A DNA stretch of 64,000 bases from CAVTJL01 sp963828215 (GTDB taxonomy: Bacteria; Pseudomonadota; Alphaproteobacteria; Geminicoccales; Geminicoccaceae), in contig CAWHFO010000068.1 of NCBI GenBank assembly GCA_963828215.1, positions 248,001-312,000 on the forward strand, written 5' to 3'. Below the pieces are notes generated by a model, which saw only the letters and a list, made by a program, of their open reading frames with translations, was not told where the DNA came from and did not search any database. Below are positions 1 through 9,018 of the stretch, piece by piece (position 1 is the first letter of the stretch; each line of letters opens with the position of its first letter). The position numbers were made by a program, and so were the translations under genes.

Positions 1-2
1 TC

Positions 3-932
3 GACAACTCGGTGCTGGTCTCGCTCGCCGCCATCGTCCTGATCGTGCTGATCGGCAGTCTCTATCTGCCGTCCTTCCTGTCGGTCGGCTATCTGGTCCA
101 GCAGCTGCGGATCGCGGCCATCCTCGGCCTCGTCGCCAGCGGCGCCATGATCGTCATCCTGCTCGGCCACATCGATCTTTCCCTGCCCTGGGTCATGACC
201 GTCTCGGCGATGATGGCCACCACCATGGCCGGGCTCGGCGGCGTCTATGCCGATCTCGCGATCCCGGCCGGCCTGGCGGTCGGCGTGCTCGTAGGGCTCG
301 TCAACGGCTTCGGTGTCGGCTATCTGCGCCTCCCCTCGATGATCCTGACGCTGGCGATCAATGCCGTGCTGCTCGGCCTCGCCGTCGTCTACACCGGCGG
401 GTTCGCCCCGCAGACCAAGGCGTCGCCCCTGATGCTCGTGATCGGTCGCGACATGGGCATCCTCGGCATCCCCAACATTCTGTGGGTGTGGCTCGCGGTC
501 GGCATTGCCTTCGTCGTCATGCTCGGACGCTCGACCTTCGGCCGGGCGGTCTACGCCATCGGCAATCGCGAGCGCGCCTCCTATCTTTCGGGCATCCGGA
601 CCAGCCGCGTGCTGGTCACGGCCTTCGTGATCAGCGGCTTCTGCAACGCGCTCGGCGGCGTGCTCCTTGCCGGCCGGCTCGACCAGTCCTATCAGGGCAT
701 GGGCAACGAGTATCTCTTGCCGGCGGTCGCGGCGGTCGTCCTGGGCGGGACGCACATCCTGGGCGGCCGGGGCAGCTATCTCGGCACGGTCGCGGGCACG
801 CTCGTCATCACCCTGCTCTCGAGCTCGCTGTCGGTGATGCAGATGCCCGAGGCCAGTCGGCAGATCATCTACGGCGTAGTCATCGTCGCCATGCTTCTAC
901 TGCACGGCCGCAGCGCCGGGGCGGGTGCCTAG
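3..932 (+). CDS. Ribose/xylose-type sugar ABC transporter permease (5' partial)
   Basis: Inner-membrane channel subunit of an RbsC/XylH-type (BPD_transp_2) sugar importer. The frame is open from base 3, upstream of the first possible GTG at 12, so the N-terminus lies off the window; about 310 residues are seen where the family usually has 320-340. Hydrophobic membrane segments run throughout, and the cytoplasmic loop motif YAIGNRERASYLSGI is typical of RbsC. The ATPase and binding protein would be upstream and are not visible. It stops at TAG 930-932, 45 bases before the next gene on the same strand. The family is clear; the sugar is not. Confidence 0.88.
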   Translation, partial: DNSVLVSLAAIVLIVLIGSLYLPSFLSVGYLVQQLRIAAILGLVASGAMIVILLGHIDLSLPWVMTVSAMMATTMAGLGGVYADLAIPAGLAVGVLVGLVNGFGVGYLRLPSMILTLAINAVLLGLAVVYTGGFAPQTKASPLMLVIGRDMGILGIPNILWVWLAVGIAFVVMLGRSTFGRAVYAIGNRERASYLSGIRTSRVLVTAFVISGFCNALGGVLLAGRLDQSYQGMGNEYLLPAVAAVVLGGTHILGGRGSYLGTVAGTLVITLLSSSLSVMQMPEASRQIIYGVVIVAMLLLHGRSAGAGA

Positions 933-977
933 ACCCGACCCGGATCGTCAACATCAGGCCAATTCAGGAGAGACGCT

Positions 978-2081
978 ATGGAGCTTGGGCTGTTCATGAT
1001 GCCGTTGCACGATCCGGCGCGGCCTTTCGGGGAGGTGTTGCGGGACGATCGGGCGGCGATCCTGCTGGCGGAGGAGCTGGGCTATGACGAGGCGTGGGTG
1101 GGGGAGCACTATTCCTGTGCCACCGAGCCGATCCCGGACCCGCTGCAGTTCATGGCGACGCTGATCGGCGAGACGAAGAAGATCCGGTTCGCGACGGGGG
1201 TGATCAACCTGCCGCAGCATCATCCGGCGCAGGTGGCGGGCAATGTGGCGCTGTTCGACCATCTGTCGGGCGGGCGCTACATCATGGGGGTGGGGCCGGG
1301 CGGGCTGGGCTCGGACTTCGAGCTGTTCAAGACGATGGACAAGAACCGCTCGGCGATGATGGTCGAGGCGATCGACATCATCCACAAGATCTGGTCCTCC
1401 GACCCGCCCTACCACATCACGGGCCAGCACTGGGACGTCACGATCGACGCGGCCTGCCAGCCGCATCTCGGGATCGGGCCGATGCTCAAGCCCTTCCAGA
1501 AGCCCTTCCCGCCGCTGGCGGTGTCGGCGATGAGCCCGTCCTCGAGCACGGCCCGGCTGGCCGGCGAGCGGGGCTGGGGGCTGGTCTCGGCCAACTTCAT
1601 GCCGGTCGGCCACGCCAAGAGCCACTGGGAGCAGTACTGCCTGGGGGCGGAGGCGGCGGGAAGGCGCCCGGACCGCGCCCGCTGGCGGCTGGCGCGCTCG
1701 ATCCTGGTGACCGAGAGCGACCAGGAGGCCGCGGACTATCTGGCCGACGACGGCTCGGCCTACGGCTGGTACTACGCCTATCTCCGGGACAATCTGGCGA
1801 CGTACAAGCTCCTCAAGATCTTCAAGCCGAGCGAGGAGGTTCCGGACGCCGAGGTGACGGTGCAGAACTGCATGAGGTGGATGGTGATCGGCGGCGGGCC
1901 GAAGCGGGTGCTGGACCAGCTGGTGGCGCTGGTCGACGAGGTGGGCGGCTTCGGCACGCTGCTCCTGACCCACAAGGACTGGGACCGCCCGGCCCTGCAC
2001 CAGGCCTCGATGCGGCTCCTGGCCCAGGACGTCATGCCCAAGCTCAAGAGCCACCTCGCCAGCCGGAAGGCCGCCGAGTAG
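978..2081 (+). CDS. LLM-class flavin-dependent oxidoreductase
   Basis: Luciferase-like monooxygenase superfamily, FMN/F420-type TIM barrel, 367 residues, cytosolic. The start MELGLFMMPLHDP, the EAWVGEHY segment and the long alternation of helices and strands are typical of bacterial luciferase-like oxidoreductases. The start at 978 has a good Shine-Dalgarno, GGAG at 967-970. It follows the sugar permease closely and may be in the same transcript. Substrate cannot be read from sequence. The coding sequence is intact, unlike its downstream neighbour. Confidence 0.9.
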   Translation: MELGLFMMPLHDPARPFGEVLRDDRAAILLAEELGYDEAWVGEHYSCATEPIPDPLQFMATLIGETKKIRFATGVINLPQHHPAQVAGNVALFDHLSGGRYIMGVGPGGLGSDFELFKTMDKNRSAMMVEAIDIIHKIWSSDPPYHITGQHWDVTIDAACQPHLGIGPMLKPFQKPFPPLAVSAMSPSSSTARLAGERGWGLVSANFMPVGHAKSHWEQYCLGAEAAGRRPDRARWRLARSILVTESDQEAADYLADDGSAYGWYYAYLRDNLATYKLLKIFKPSEEVPDAEVTVQNCMRWMVIGGGPKRVLDQLVALVDEVGGFGTLLLTHKDWDRPALHQASMRLLAQDVMPKLKSHLASRKAAE

Positions 2082-2091
2082 GCGCGGCAGG

Positions 2092-2116
2092 CGCCCCGGG
2101 GCCTCGCCCCGGGGCG
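2092..2116 (+). terminator. GC-rich hairpin after the LLM oxidoreductase
   Basis: Perfect 11-bp stem (arms 2092-2102 and 2106-2116) with a CTC loop, ten bases after the stop codon. No T tract follows, so it is a terminator-like or attenuating hairpin rather than a classical intrinsic terminator. Confidence 0.5.
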
Positions 2117-2141
2117 GGCGCGTCACGTGAGGAATGCTCTG

Positions 2142-3195
2142 ATGCCGTCAAGGAAGGCGCTCGTGATCGGCGGTCTCGGCGTGATCGGCCGGCGCCTGGT
2201 CGAGGAGCTCTGCAGCGATGCCACGTGGGAGGTCGTAGCCGTCTCCCGCCGGAGCCCCGACTTCGAGACGCGCGCCCGCTATGTCTCCGCTGACCTCCTC
2301 GACCGAGCCGCCGCCCGGGAGAGGCTGGCCGGCCTGGGCGACGTGACGCACATCTTCTACTGCGGGCTCGACGGCGGCATCAAAGCCGACAATGTCGAGC
2401 GCAACCTCGCTTTGCTCGTCAACCCGGTCGAGATCGTCGAGCCGGTCGCCGAGGGCCTCGAGCGCATCGTCCTGGCGCAGGGGGGCAAGGTCTACGGGCG
2501 CCATCTCGGGCCCTTCAAGACGCCGGCCAAGGAGAGCGACCCACGCTCGATGCCTCCCAATTTCTACTACGATCAGGAGGACTTCCTGCGCCGCCTTCAG
2601 CAGGGCAAGCGCTGGACCTGGTCGGCGGTCCGGCCCGAGGCGGTTCTCGGCTTCGCCGTCAAGAACCCAATGAACATTCTGCTCGTCACCGGCGTCTACG
2701 CGGCGATCTCGAAGGAGCTGGGCCTGCCCCTGCGCTTCCCGGGCAAGCCCGGCGCCTACCACACGCTGATGCAGTTCAGCGATGCCGGGCTCCTGGCGCG
2801 GGCCACGGTCTGGGCCGGGACGGCGCCGCAATGCGCCAACCAAGCCTACAATGTGACGGACGGCGACTGCTTCCGCTGGGACAGCCTCTGGCCGCGCATC
2901 GCCAGGCTGTTCGACATGGAGGTGGCCGCCCCCCAGACAGCTCGACCTCACGCACCTTCATGGCCGACAAGGGTCCCGATCTGGGATCGGATCGTCAAAA
3001 GCACGGCCTGGCGCCCTACGGCTACAATGAGGTGGCCGCCTGGCCGTTCGCCGACTTCGTCTTCCAGTTACCGACTGGGACCTGATCCTCGACGATGGCA
3101 AGCGCCTCCGCCACGGCTTCACCGAGGTGATCGACACCGAGGAGCGGGTCCTCGAGCTGCTCTGCGAGTTCCGCCGCAACCGGGTTCTTCCCTGA
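2142..3195 (+). CDS. SDR-family NAD(P)-dependent oxidoreductase, PRISE-like (frameshifted)
   Basis: Extended short-chain dehydrogenase resembling the progesterone 5-beta-reductase/iridoid synthase-like group. It has an N-terminal Rossmann motif GGLGVIGRRL and an NFYYDQEDFL segment carrying the catalytic-type Tyr. ATG 2142 is preferred over GTG 2127 because GAGGA at 2129-2133 is well spaced from it. The frame breaks at a C6 run (2929-2934) and again around 2980-3000 and 3065; following the shifts, homology-like sequence (GLAPYGYNEVAAWPFADFVF, then DWDLILDDGKRLRHGF) continues to TGA 3193-3195, giving about 350 residues. The errors look like sequencing indels, but true decay cannot be excluded. 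Confidence 0.78.
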
Positions 3196-3360
3196 AGAGG
3201 GCGGCGCGCCCGGCCGCCCTCGTCGCCCCTGGACCGCGCCCACAATCCGGCCGCCGTCCAGGTGCCTGCTTACGGGCTGGTAAATTGACAGAGGCGGGTG
3301 CCGCCGGCAGGGTCTGCTGCGCTGCACCATCGATTCCCTCGGACGGGCGACCCGCTGCCG

Positions 3361-3978
3361 ATGAGGTACTCCCTACCGACGCGCCTGCTGCATCTCCTGG
3401 TCGCGGCGGCGATCGTCTTCCAGCTGCTCGACTCCCTGGTCATGCGCGTGCCGAGAGCAGGGCGGACGATGACGCCCGTGGAGGCCGCCGTCTACGCGGC
3501 CCACCAATATGTCGGCCTGGCGGCCATGGCGGTCGTGGGGCTCTTCTGGGTCTGGTTGCTGATCCGGCGCCGCGGAACCCCGCTCGGGCGGCTCTTCCCC
3601 TGGCTCTCGCAGGACCGCCTGGCCGATCTTCGAGGTGCCGTGCTTCTCTACGGCTGGGAGGCGCTGCGGCTCCGGCTGCCCGAGGCGGAGGCGGCCGAGG
3701 CGCTACCGTCGGCGGTCCAGGGCCTGGGCCTCCTCCTGGCCCTCGTCGTGGCCGCCACCGGCACCGTCGGCTATCTCGGCTGGACGCCAGGGACGGCCAT
3801 GACGGGCACGACATGGCTGGCCTTCGAGATCCACGGGACGCTCGCCAACGTGCTCTGGGGCTATCTGGCCGTCCATGTCGGCGCGGTGTTGCTGCACGAG
3901 CTTTTCGGCCATCGGCTGCTGCGCCAGATGGCACCTGCGCCCATTGCCGATCGGCCGGCCGCTCACGCCCGACAGTGA
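3361..3978 (+). CDS. Cytochrome b561/b-type membrane protein
   Basis: Small integral membrane cytochrome b, about 205 residues, with four hydrophobic segments. His residues fall at membrane positions typical of b-heme ligands: RLLHLLVAAAI in helix 1, AAHQYVGLAA in helix 2, FEIHGTLAN and VHVGAVLLHELFGH in helices 3-4. Probably a quinone-linked electron carrier. ATG 3361 starts just before the first helix; an upstream in-frame start at 3298 would add an unlikely polar leader. It converges on and overlaps the amidohydrolase gene by 16 bases. Confidence 0.78.
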   Translation: MRYSLPTRLLHLLVAAAIVFQLLDSLVMRVPRAGRTMTPVEAAVYAAHQYVGLAAMAVVGLFWVWLLIRRRGTPLGRLFPWLSQDRLADLRGAVLLYGWEALRLRLPEAEAAEALPSAVQGLGLLLALVVAATGTVGYLGWTPGTAMTGTTWLAFEIHGTLANVLWGYLAVHVGAVLLHELFGHRLLRQMAPAPIADRPAAHARQ

Positions 3979-5123
3979 TGGATGAGGGCGCTCAAAAAGG
4001 CCTCGCACCGATCGAGCTGGTCGAGCGCCACGAACTCGTCCGGCTTGTGCGCCTGCTCGATCGAGCCGGGGCCGCAGATGATCGAGGGGATGCCGGCATC
4101 GTCCTGGTACATGCCGCCCTCGGTGCCGTAGGCGACCTTGCGATGCGCGTTCCGGCCGGCCAGCCGCTTGGTCAGCGCGGTGAGATCGGCCTCGGGTGCT
4201 ATGTCGACGGCAGGTATGATCGAGAGCGGATGGAAGAGAATGTCGGCCGAGGGTGCCACGGCCCGCATCTGCGGCAGCAGCACCTCGGTCGCATGGGCCT
4301 GCACCTCGGCCACGAGGCCGTCGAGGTCGTCCTCTGGCAGCGTCCGGAACTCCCAGTCGAACCAGCAGAGCTCGGGCACGATGTTGACGGTGCTGCCGCC
4401 ATGGATCTGGCCGGTGTGGGCCGTGGTGTGCGGCACGTCGAACAGCGCGTCCCTGGCGCCCTCGCGGGCGAGGCGGCGGCCGATGTCGCGGATCCTGAGG
4501 ACGAGGTCGGCCGCATACTCGACCGCATTGACGGCCGTGGGCGCCGTCGAGGAATGGGCGCTGGTGCCCCGCACCTCCGTTCTGAAGCTCTTTTTTCCTT
4601 TGTGGGCGATGACGACGTCCATGCTGGTCGGCTCGCCGACGAAGCAGCCGAGCGGACGCGGCTGCCACTGCCGCATGTCGGCGATGATCTCCCTGGCACC
4701 CTGGCAACCCACCTCCTCGTCGTAGGAGAGGGCGATGTGCAGCGGCACCTCGAGCGGTGCGGCCAGCATCTCCGGCACGCTGGCGAGCACACAGGCATCG
4801 AACCCCTTCATGTCGGCGGTGCCGCGGCCATAGGCCCGGCCGCCCGCGATCCGAAGCATGAAAGGATCGGACGTCCAGTCCTGATCGTCGACCGGAACGA
4901 CGTCGGTGTGGCCGGAGAGGACATAGCCCGGAACGTCGCCTGGGCCGATCGTCGCGACGAGATTGGCCTTCTGCCCGTCGGCGCCGGTGATCCGCCGCAC
5001 CGGAACGCCCAGCCGCTCGAGATAGTCCTGGACGTAGTCGACGAGCGCCAGGTTCGGGTTCCGGCTCACGGTATCGAAGCCCACCAGGGCGCGGAGCATG
5101 TCGAGGGTGCGGGTCGCTGGCAT
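3963..5123 (-). CDS. argE: M20 amidohydrolase, acetylornithine deacetylase-like
   Basis: Zinc-dependent amidohydrolase of the M20 family, ArgE/DapE type, cytosolic, about 386 residues. Metal-site motifs are visible in order: SGHTDVVPVDD, GRGTADMKG and DEEVGCQGA, with a dimerisation domain between. ATG 5123 is preferred to GTG 5156. It follows the ABC permease genes by about 70 bases on the same strand, so it may be the last gene of the sulfatase/transporter operon rather than an arginine-biosynthesis gene. The substrate could therefore be another N-acyl compound; the gene name rests on family resemblance only. Confidence 0.82.
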   Translation of the reverse strand: MPATRTLDMLRALVGFDTVSRNPNLALVDYVQDYLERLGVPVRRITGADGQKANLVATIGPGDVPGYVLSGHTDVVPVDDQDWTSDPFMLRIAGGRAYGRGTADMKGFDACVLASVPEMLAAPLEVPLHIALSYDEEVGCQGAREIIADMRQWQPRPLGCFVGEPTSMDVVIAHKGKKSFRTEVRGTSAHSSTAPTAVNAVEYAADLVLRIRDIGRRLAREGARDALFDVPHTTAHTGQIHGGSTVNIVPELCWFDWEFRTLPEDDLDGLVAEVQAHATEVLLPQMRAVAPSADILFHPLSIIPAVDIAPEADLTALTKRLAGRNAHRKVAYGTEGGMYQDDAGIPSIICGPGSIEQAHKPDEFVALDQLDRCEAFLSALIHHCRA

Positions 5124-5194
5124 GGTGATCCGTTCGTGGGCCGGGGTTCCCGTCACCTAGGCCGCGGCGGCGACGGGGGCAAGCCGGCCGAGGC

Positions 5195-5979
5195 TCAGCG
5201 CTGGATCAATCCCCACCGCATCACCGTGACCCGCTCCAGCGGCACGAACAGCAGGCGGTCCATGACGAGCCAGAGAACGCCGATCAGGATCATGCCCATG
5301 ATGATCGTGTCGGTCTGGTACCACTGCACGGCGTCGATGGTCATGTAGCCGAGCCCGCTCGTGCCGGCGATCATCTCGGCCGCGACCAGGGCCCGCCAGC
5401 CATAGGCCATCGAGGTACGGAAGCCGACGATGATCTGGACGAGCGCTCCGGGCAGCACCAGCGCCCAGAAGATCTGCCAGCCACGGCCGCCATGGCTCCT
5501 GACCGCCCGATAGAGCACGGTCGGGATCTGCTGCACGCCGACGACGGTATTGTAGAGATTGGCGAAGAAGATCGTGTTGGCGATGACGAAGACGACCGAG
5601 CCGAGGCCGATGCCGAACCAGACGACGGCCAGAGGCACCCAGGCGATGCCGGCGATCGACTGGAGGAAGGTGAGGAGCGGGCGCAGGAGATCGGAAACCC
5701 GCCGATCGAGCGCGATGGCGATGCCGAGCGGGATCGCGAGGCCGTTGCCGATCAGGAAGCCCAGCGCCAGCCTGCCGAGGCTGACCAGGACACTGTGAAG
5801 AAGCGAGCCGTCGGCGACGCCCGCCGTGAATCGGTCGAGAACCTGATCCACAGGCGGCAGCATATAGGGCGGATAGTGGGCGACCACGGGGGCCAGCAGC
5901 CAGGCCCCGAGGAGCAGACGAACGGCGGAGGACGCCCAGGCCCGCGTCGCCGAGCCGGCGGGCGGCGGCGCGCCGTCAT
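5195..5979 (-). CDS. TauC/SsuC-type ABC permease, second domain
   Basis: BPD_transp_1 membrane subunit of a nitrate/sulfonate/taurine-type importer. It has several hydrophobic helices and a cytoplasmic EAA-like loop (around AVRSHGGRGWQIFWALVLPG). It lies directly downstream of a similar permease. The likely ATG (5979-5977) sits in the frame of the upstream permease, and the rest of the domain is one base out of frame just after it. Adding one base near 5970-5977 would join both domains into a single ORF of about 540 residues; two separate genes would need two errors. I cannot decide between a fused protein and an adjacent pair. Confidence 0.82.
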
Positions 5980-6816
5980 GCGCCGGCCTCCGGCGGCGTC
6001 CGCCACCTGACCCCAGCGCTCCACCGTCGCCCGCTCGAACGGCTTCAGGTAGGCGTTGTCGAGGAAGAGCCAGAGCAGGCCCACGGCGATCATGCCGACG
6101 ATGGTCCGGTCGGTCTGGTGATTGGCCGTGCCCTCGAAGATCAGGTAGCCGAGGCCGCTCTTGGCGGCGATCATCTCGGCGAAGATCAGGCCGCGGAAGG
6201 CGAAGCCGGCGCCGACCCGAAAGCCGGTGATGACGCTCGGCAGGCAGCCCGGCAGGATCACCTCGCGGAGCACCTGCCAGCGCGAGGCGCCGAGCGAGCG
6301 GACGGCGTGGACATAGACCTGCGGCACCGTCCGGACGCCCGTCATCGTGTTGTAGAGGACGGGAAACGTCACGACGTAGACGAGCGCTATCAGGATCGTC
6401 TTGAAGCCGTAGCCCCACCAGATGACGAAGAGCGGGATCCACGCGACCTCGACGATCGCGAAGAAGAAGCTGACGATGGGACCGAGGAGCCGGCTGACCG
6501 TGCGGTCGAGGCCGATGGCCACGCCGAGCACCACGCCGACCGCCGTCCCCGCCGCCACGCCCGCCAGATAGCGGCCGGCGCTCGCCGCGAGGTAGTCGGG
6601 CAGGATGCCCTTCCGGACAAGGTCGAGGAAGGCATGCCAGACGTCGAGCGGCGACGGATAGAAATAGCTCGACAGGCCGATGATCGGCACCGAGATCTGC
6701 CACGCCAGAAGGAACAAGAAAATGCCGAGCGCGCCGCGCGCGAAGCGCGAGCGCGGGAGCCCGAGGGCGAGCCGCCGAGGCATGGCCCGGGCCGGTGCCA
6801 GGCCGGGCACCGCCAT
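5977..6816 (-). CDS. TauC/SsuC-type ABC permease, first domain
   Basis: Membrane subunit of the same importer. After ATG 6816 come an Arg-rich cytoplasmic leader, a helix (GALGIFLFLLAWQISVPI) and a full BPD_transp_1 domain, with the ATPase-contact loop around SLGASRWQVLREVILPG and a C-terminal FERATVERWG. The start lies two bases after the stop of the small anchored protein, so the genes are translationally close. No stop codon is found before the second domain begins (see the entry at 5195), which is the reason to suspect a fused permease. Substrate class is inferred from the TauABC/SsuABC likeness of the neighbours. Confidence 0.84.
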
Positions 6817-6817
6817 C

Positions 6818-7141
6818 TCAGCCGCCCTTCCAGCGCTCGATATCCGCGACCCAATAGTTGCGGGCGAAGCGGCGCGCCGCCGGTAGCGGGACATCCTTCA
6901 GATAGGCCGTCTCGCCGTCGACCCGGATCAGCCGCCCGATCGCCTGCAGACGCGTGATGTGGAAGGCCTCCGGCACGAAGTCGAAGCGTACGGCGATGTC
7001 GACGCTCTCGGTCCCGGGGGGCAGGTCGCCCAGATGGAGCTTCTGTCGCCCCTCCCAGGTCGTCCAGCCCTGCCAGCCGAGAAGGAGGGCCATCAGGAGC
7101 GCGGTCGCCACGACGGGCCGGCTGCGCCAGCTCGGCGCCAT
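6818..7141 (-). CDS. Small membrane-anchored protein of unknown function in the ABC operon
   Basis: 107 residues. A short basic N-terminus (MAPSWRSRP) leads into one hydrophobic segment (VVATALLMALLLGW), then a polar domain of about 80 residues ending IERWKGG; it is probably inner-membrane anchored with the domain outside. The start ATG overlaps the ATPase stop (ATGA) and the stop is two bases from the permease start, so it is fully embedded in the operon. I do not recognise the family. Its position suggests an accessory part of the importer, possibly helping hand substrate to the permease; that is inference. Confidence 0.72.
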   Translation of the reverse strand: MAPSWRSRPVVATALLMALLLGWQGWTTWEGRQKLHLGDLPPGTESVDIAVRFDFVPEAFHITRLQAIGRLIRVDGETAYLKDVPLPAARRFARNYWVADIERWKGG

Positions 7142-7953
7142 CAGGCCGTTCCGGCCACGGGACCGCGGACCAGCTGCAGGACCTCGTCCCGAAGCGCCGC
7201 GAATTCCGCATCGCCGCCGAGGCTGGTCCAGCTCCGCCGCTCGCGGGGGATCGGCACGTCGAGCTCGCGCACGACCCGGCCCGGCCGCCCGCCCAGCACG
7301 ACGACGCGGCTGCCCAGGAACACCGCCTCCTCGACGCTGTGGGTGACGAAGAGGACCGTCACCGTCGCCTCGCCCCAGATGCGCAGCAGCTCCTCCTGCA
7401 GCGTCATGCGCGTCTGCGCGTCGACCGCCGCGAAGGGCTCGTCCATGAGCATGACCTCGGGCGCATTGGCGAGGGTCCGCGCCACCGCCACCCGCTGCTT
7501 CATCCCGCCCGAGAGCTCGTGCGGATATTTGTGCGCCGCCTCGGCGAGGTTGGTGAGCTCGAGAAAGCGGCGCGCGATCGCGTCCCGCTCGGCGCGCGGC
7601 ACGCCGCGGAGCTTGGGGCCGAGCGCCACGTTCTCCCGCACCCTGAGCCAGGGCAGCAGCGCATATTCCTGGAAGACCACGCCGCGGTCGGCGCCCGGCC
7701 CCCCGATCGGGCGGCCATCCATCTCGAGCGTGCCGCGCCGCGGGCGGAGGAATCCGGCGATCGCCGCGATGAGGGTCGATTTCCCGCAGCCCGACGGCCC
7801 GACGACGCACAAGAACTCGCCCTCGCGCACGTCGAGCGAGAGACCCTCGACCGCGGTGTGACGCTCGCCGCGGTCGAGGTTCACATAGTCGATGGCGAGG
7901 TCGCGGACCCTGATCTTCGACCCCGTCATGGACGAGACCATGCGCTGGCTCAC
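7141..7953 (-). CDS. ABC transporter ATP-binding protein, TauB/SsuB type
   Basis: Cytoplasmic ATPase of the importer, 270 residues. Walker A GPSGCGKST, Q-loop VVFQEYALLPW, signature LSGGMKQRVAVA, Walker B VMLMDEP and the switch-His segment VTHSVEEAV are all present and in order. The GTG start at 7953 overlaps the binding-protein stop (GTGA), which supports it over internal ATGs at 7941 and 7929. The downstream overlap (ATGA) with the small anchored protein shows tight translational coupling. Confidence 0.93.
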   Translation of the reverse strand: MSQRMVSSMTGSKIRVRDLAIDYVNLDRGERHTAVEGLSLDVREGEFLCVVGPSGCGKSTLIAAIAGFLRPRRGTLEMDGRPIGGPGADRGVVFQEYALLPWLRVRENVALGPKLRGVPRAERDAIARRFLELTNLAEAAHKYPHELSGGMKQRVAVARTLANAPEVMLMDEPFAAVDAQTRMTLQEELLRIWGEATVTVLFVTHSVEEAVFLGSRVVVLGGRPGRVVRELDVPIPRERRSWTSLGGDAEFAALRDEVLQLVRGPVAGTA

Positions 7954-8993
7954 CCGAGCCGAAGATCCGGCGGGATGGGCGGCAGGTCGTCGAAATATTG
8001 CGGCGCCTGGGCCTGGGCGCTCAGATAGAAGCTGGCGTCGATCGCGGGGCTCGGGTCGAAGGCGGCGCGGATCTTCTTCTGGTCGAGCAGGAACGGGATC
8101 GCCTTCTTCGTGTACATCTCGGCGGTGAGCTTGGAGATGCGGCCGTCATAGATCGAATGGCGGATGGCCGCCTTCATCACCGCCGGATCGATGCCCTGGA
8201 TCCAGTGCATGTCGATCTCGGCCGCCGCGTCCTCGTTCTTTCTCACCCATTGCTGCGACTCGAAGAAGGCGAGCGCGAAGCGCTTGAGCTTTTCGGAATT
8301 GCTCGAGATCACCGACTTCGAGGTCAGGACCGTTCCCGGGTCGTAGACGGTCTCGCAATGGCCGGCGATGATCCGGACGGCACCCTGCACCTTGGCCACG
8401 GCGAGACTGCCCCAGGGCTCCCAGATGACGATCGCGTCCACGTCCTTGTTCTGCAGCGCCGTGACGAGCTCGGCCGGGCTGATGTTGACGATGGTGACGT
8501 CGCCCTGCTGGAGGCCGGCCTCGGAGAGCACGCCCAGCGCATAGCCCTCGGCGCCGGAGCCGCGCGGCAGTCCCAGGCGCTTGCCCTTGAGCTTGGCGAC
8601 CTCGCCCTCGCCGATGCCGGCGCCCGGCCCGACCACCACCGATTCGTTGGGCGCGTAGGAATTGGCGGTCGCGTCGCCATGCAGGTGGCCGATGAGCACG
8701 AGCGGAAAGCCGTTGGCGACGCCCGAGAGGAAGGGCACCGAGCCCATCACGTTGACCTCCTGGGCACCGTTCAGGAGGCCGTTGATCATCTCGACGCCGG
8801 TTTGATACATGACGACCTTGGCGTCGAGGCCGTGCGCCGCGAAGATGCCGCGCTCGACACCCACGAACACGGGCGCGTGGTCGACCGAGGTCGCGGCCCC
8901 GATCTTGATCTCGAGCGTGTCCGCCCTGGCCTGGGTCGCCCCGCCGAGCGCCGCCGCGGTGGCCAGCGACCCGAGAAATGTTCTTCTTTGCAT
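7950..8993 (-). CDS. ABC transporter substrate-binding protein, TauA/SsuA-like
   Basis: Periplasmic binding protein of the NMT1/SsuA fold, 347 residues. The leader MQRRTFLGSLATAAALGG with a cut after ARA looks like a Sec or Tat signal. The mature start has the family pattern (IKIGAATSVDHAPVFVGVERGIF, then a hinge and a second lobe). The sulfatase is 25 bases upstream and the ATPase overlaps the stop. The ligand is not readable, but the neighbouring sulfatase makes a sulfonate or sulfate ester plausible. Confidence 0.9.
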   Translation of the reverse strand: MQRRTFLGSLATAAALGGATQARADTLEIKIGAATSVDHAPVFVGVERGIFAAHGLDAKVVMYQTGVEMINGLLNGAQEVNVMGSVPFLSGVANGFPLVLIGHLHGDATANSYAPNESVVVGPGAGIGEGEVAKLKGKRLGLPRGSGAEGYALGVLSEAGLQQGDVTIVNISPAELVTALQNKDVDAIVIWEPWGSLAVAKVQGAVRIIAGHCETVYDPGTVLTSKSVISSNSEKLKRFALAFFESQQWVRKNEDAAAEIDMHWIQGIDPAVMKAAIRHSIYDGRISKLTAEMYTKKAIPFLLDQKKIRAAFDPSPAIDASFYLSAQAQAPQYFDDLPPIPPDLRLG

Positions 8994-9018
8994 GACAGCC
9001 TCCCTTGTCAGTCGGAGC

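Noticed and set aside
2127..5348. A single 1073-codon open frame
   Set aside because: Only the first 270 codons match a protein family (SDR). The rest runs over other genes, including the cytochrome b561-like gene, and antisense to the amidohydrolase; it is an artefact of GC-rich DNA plus a frameshift.
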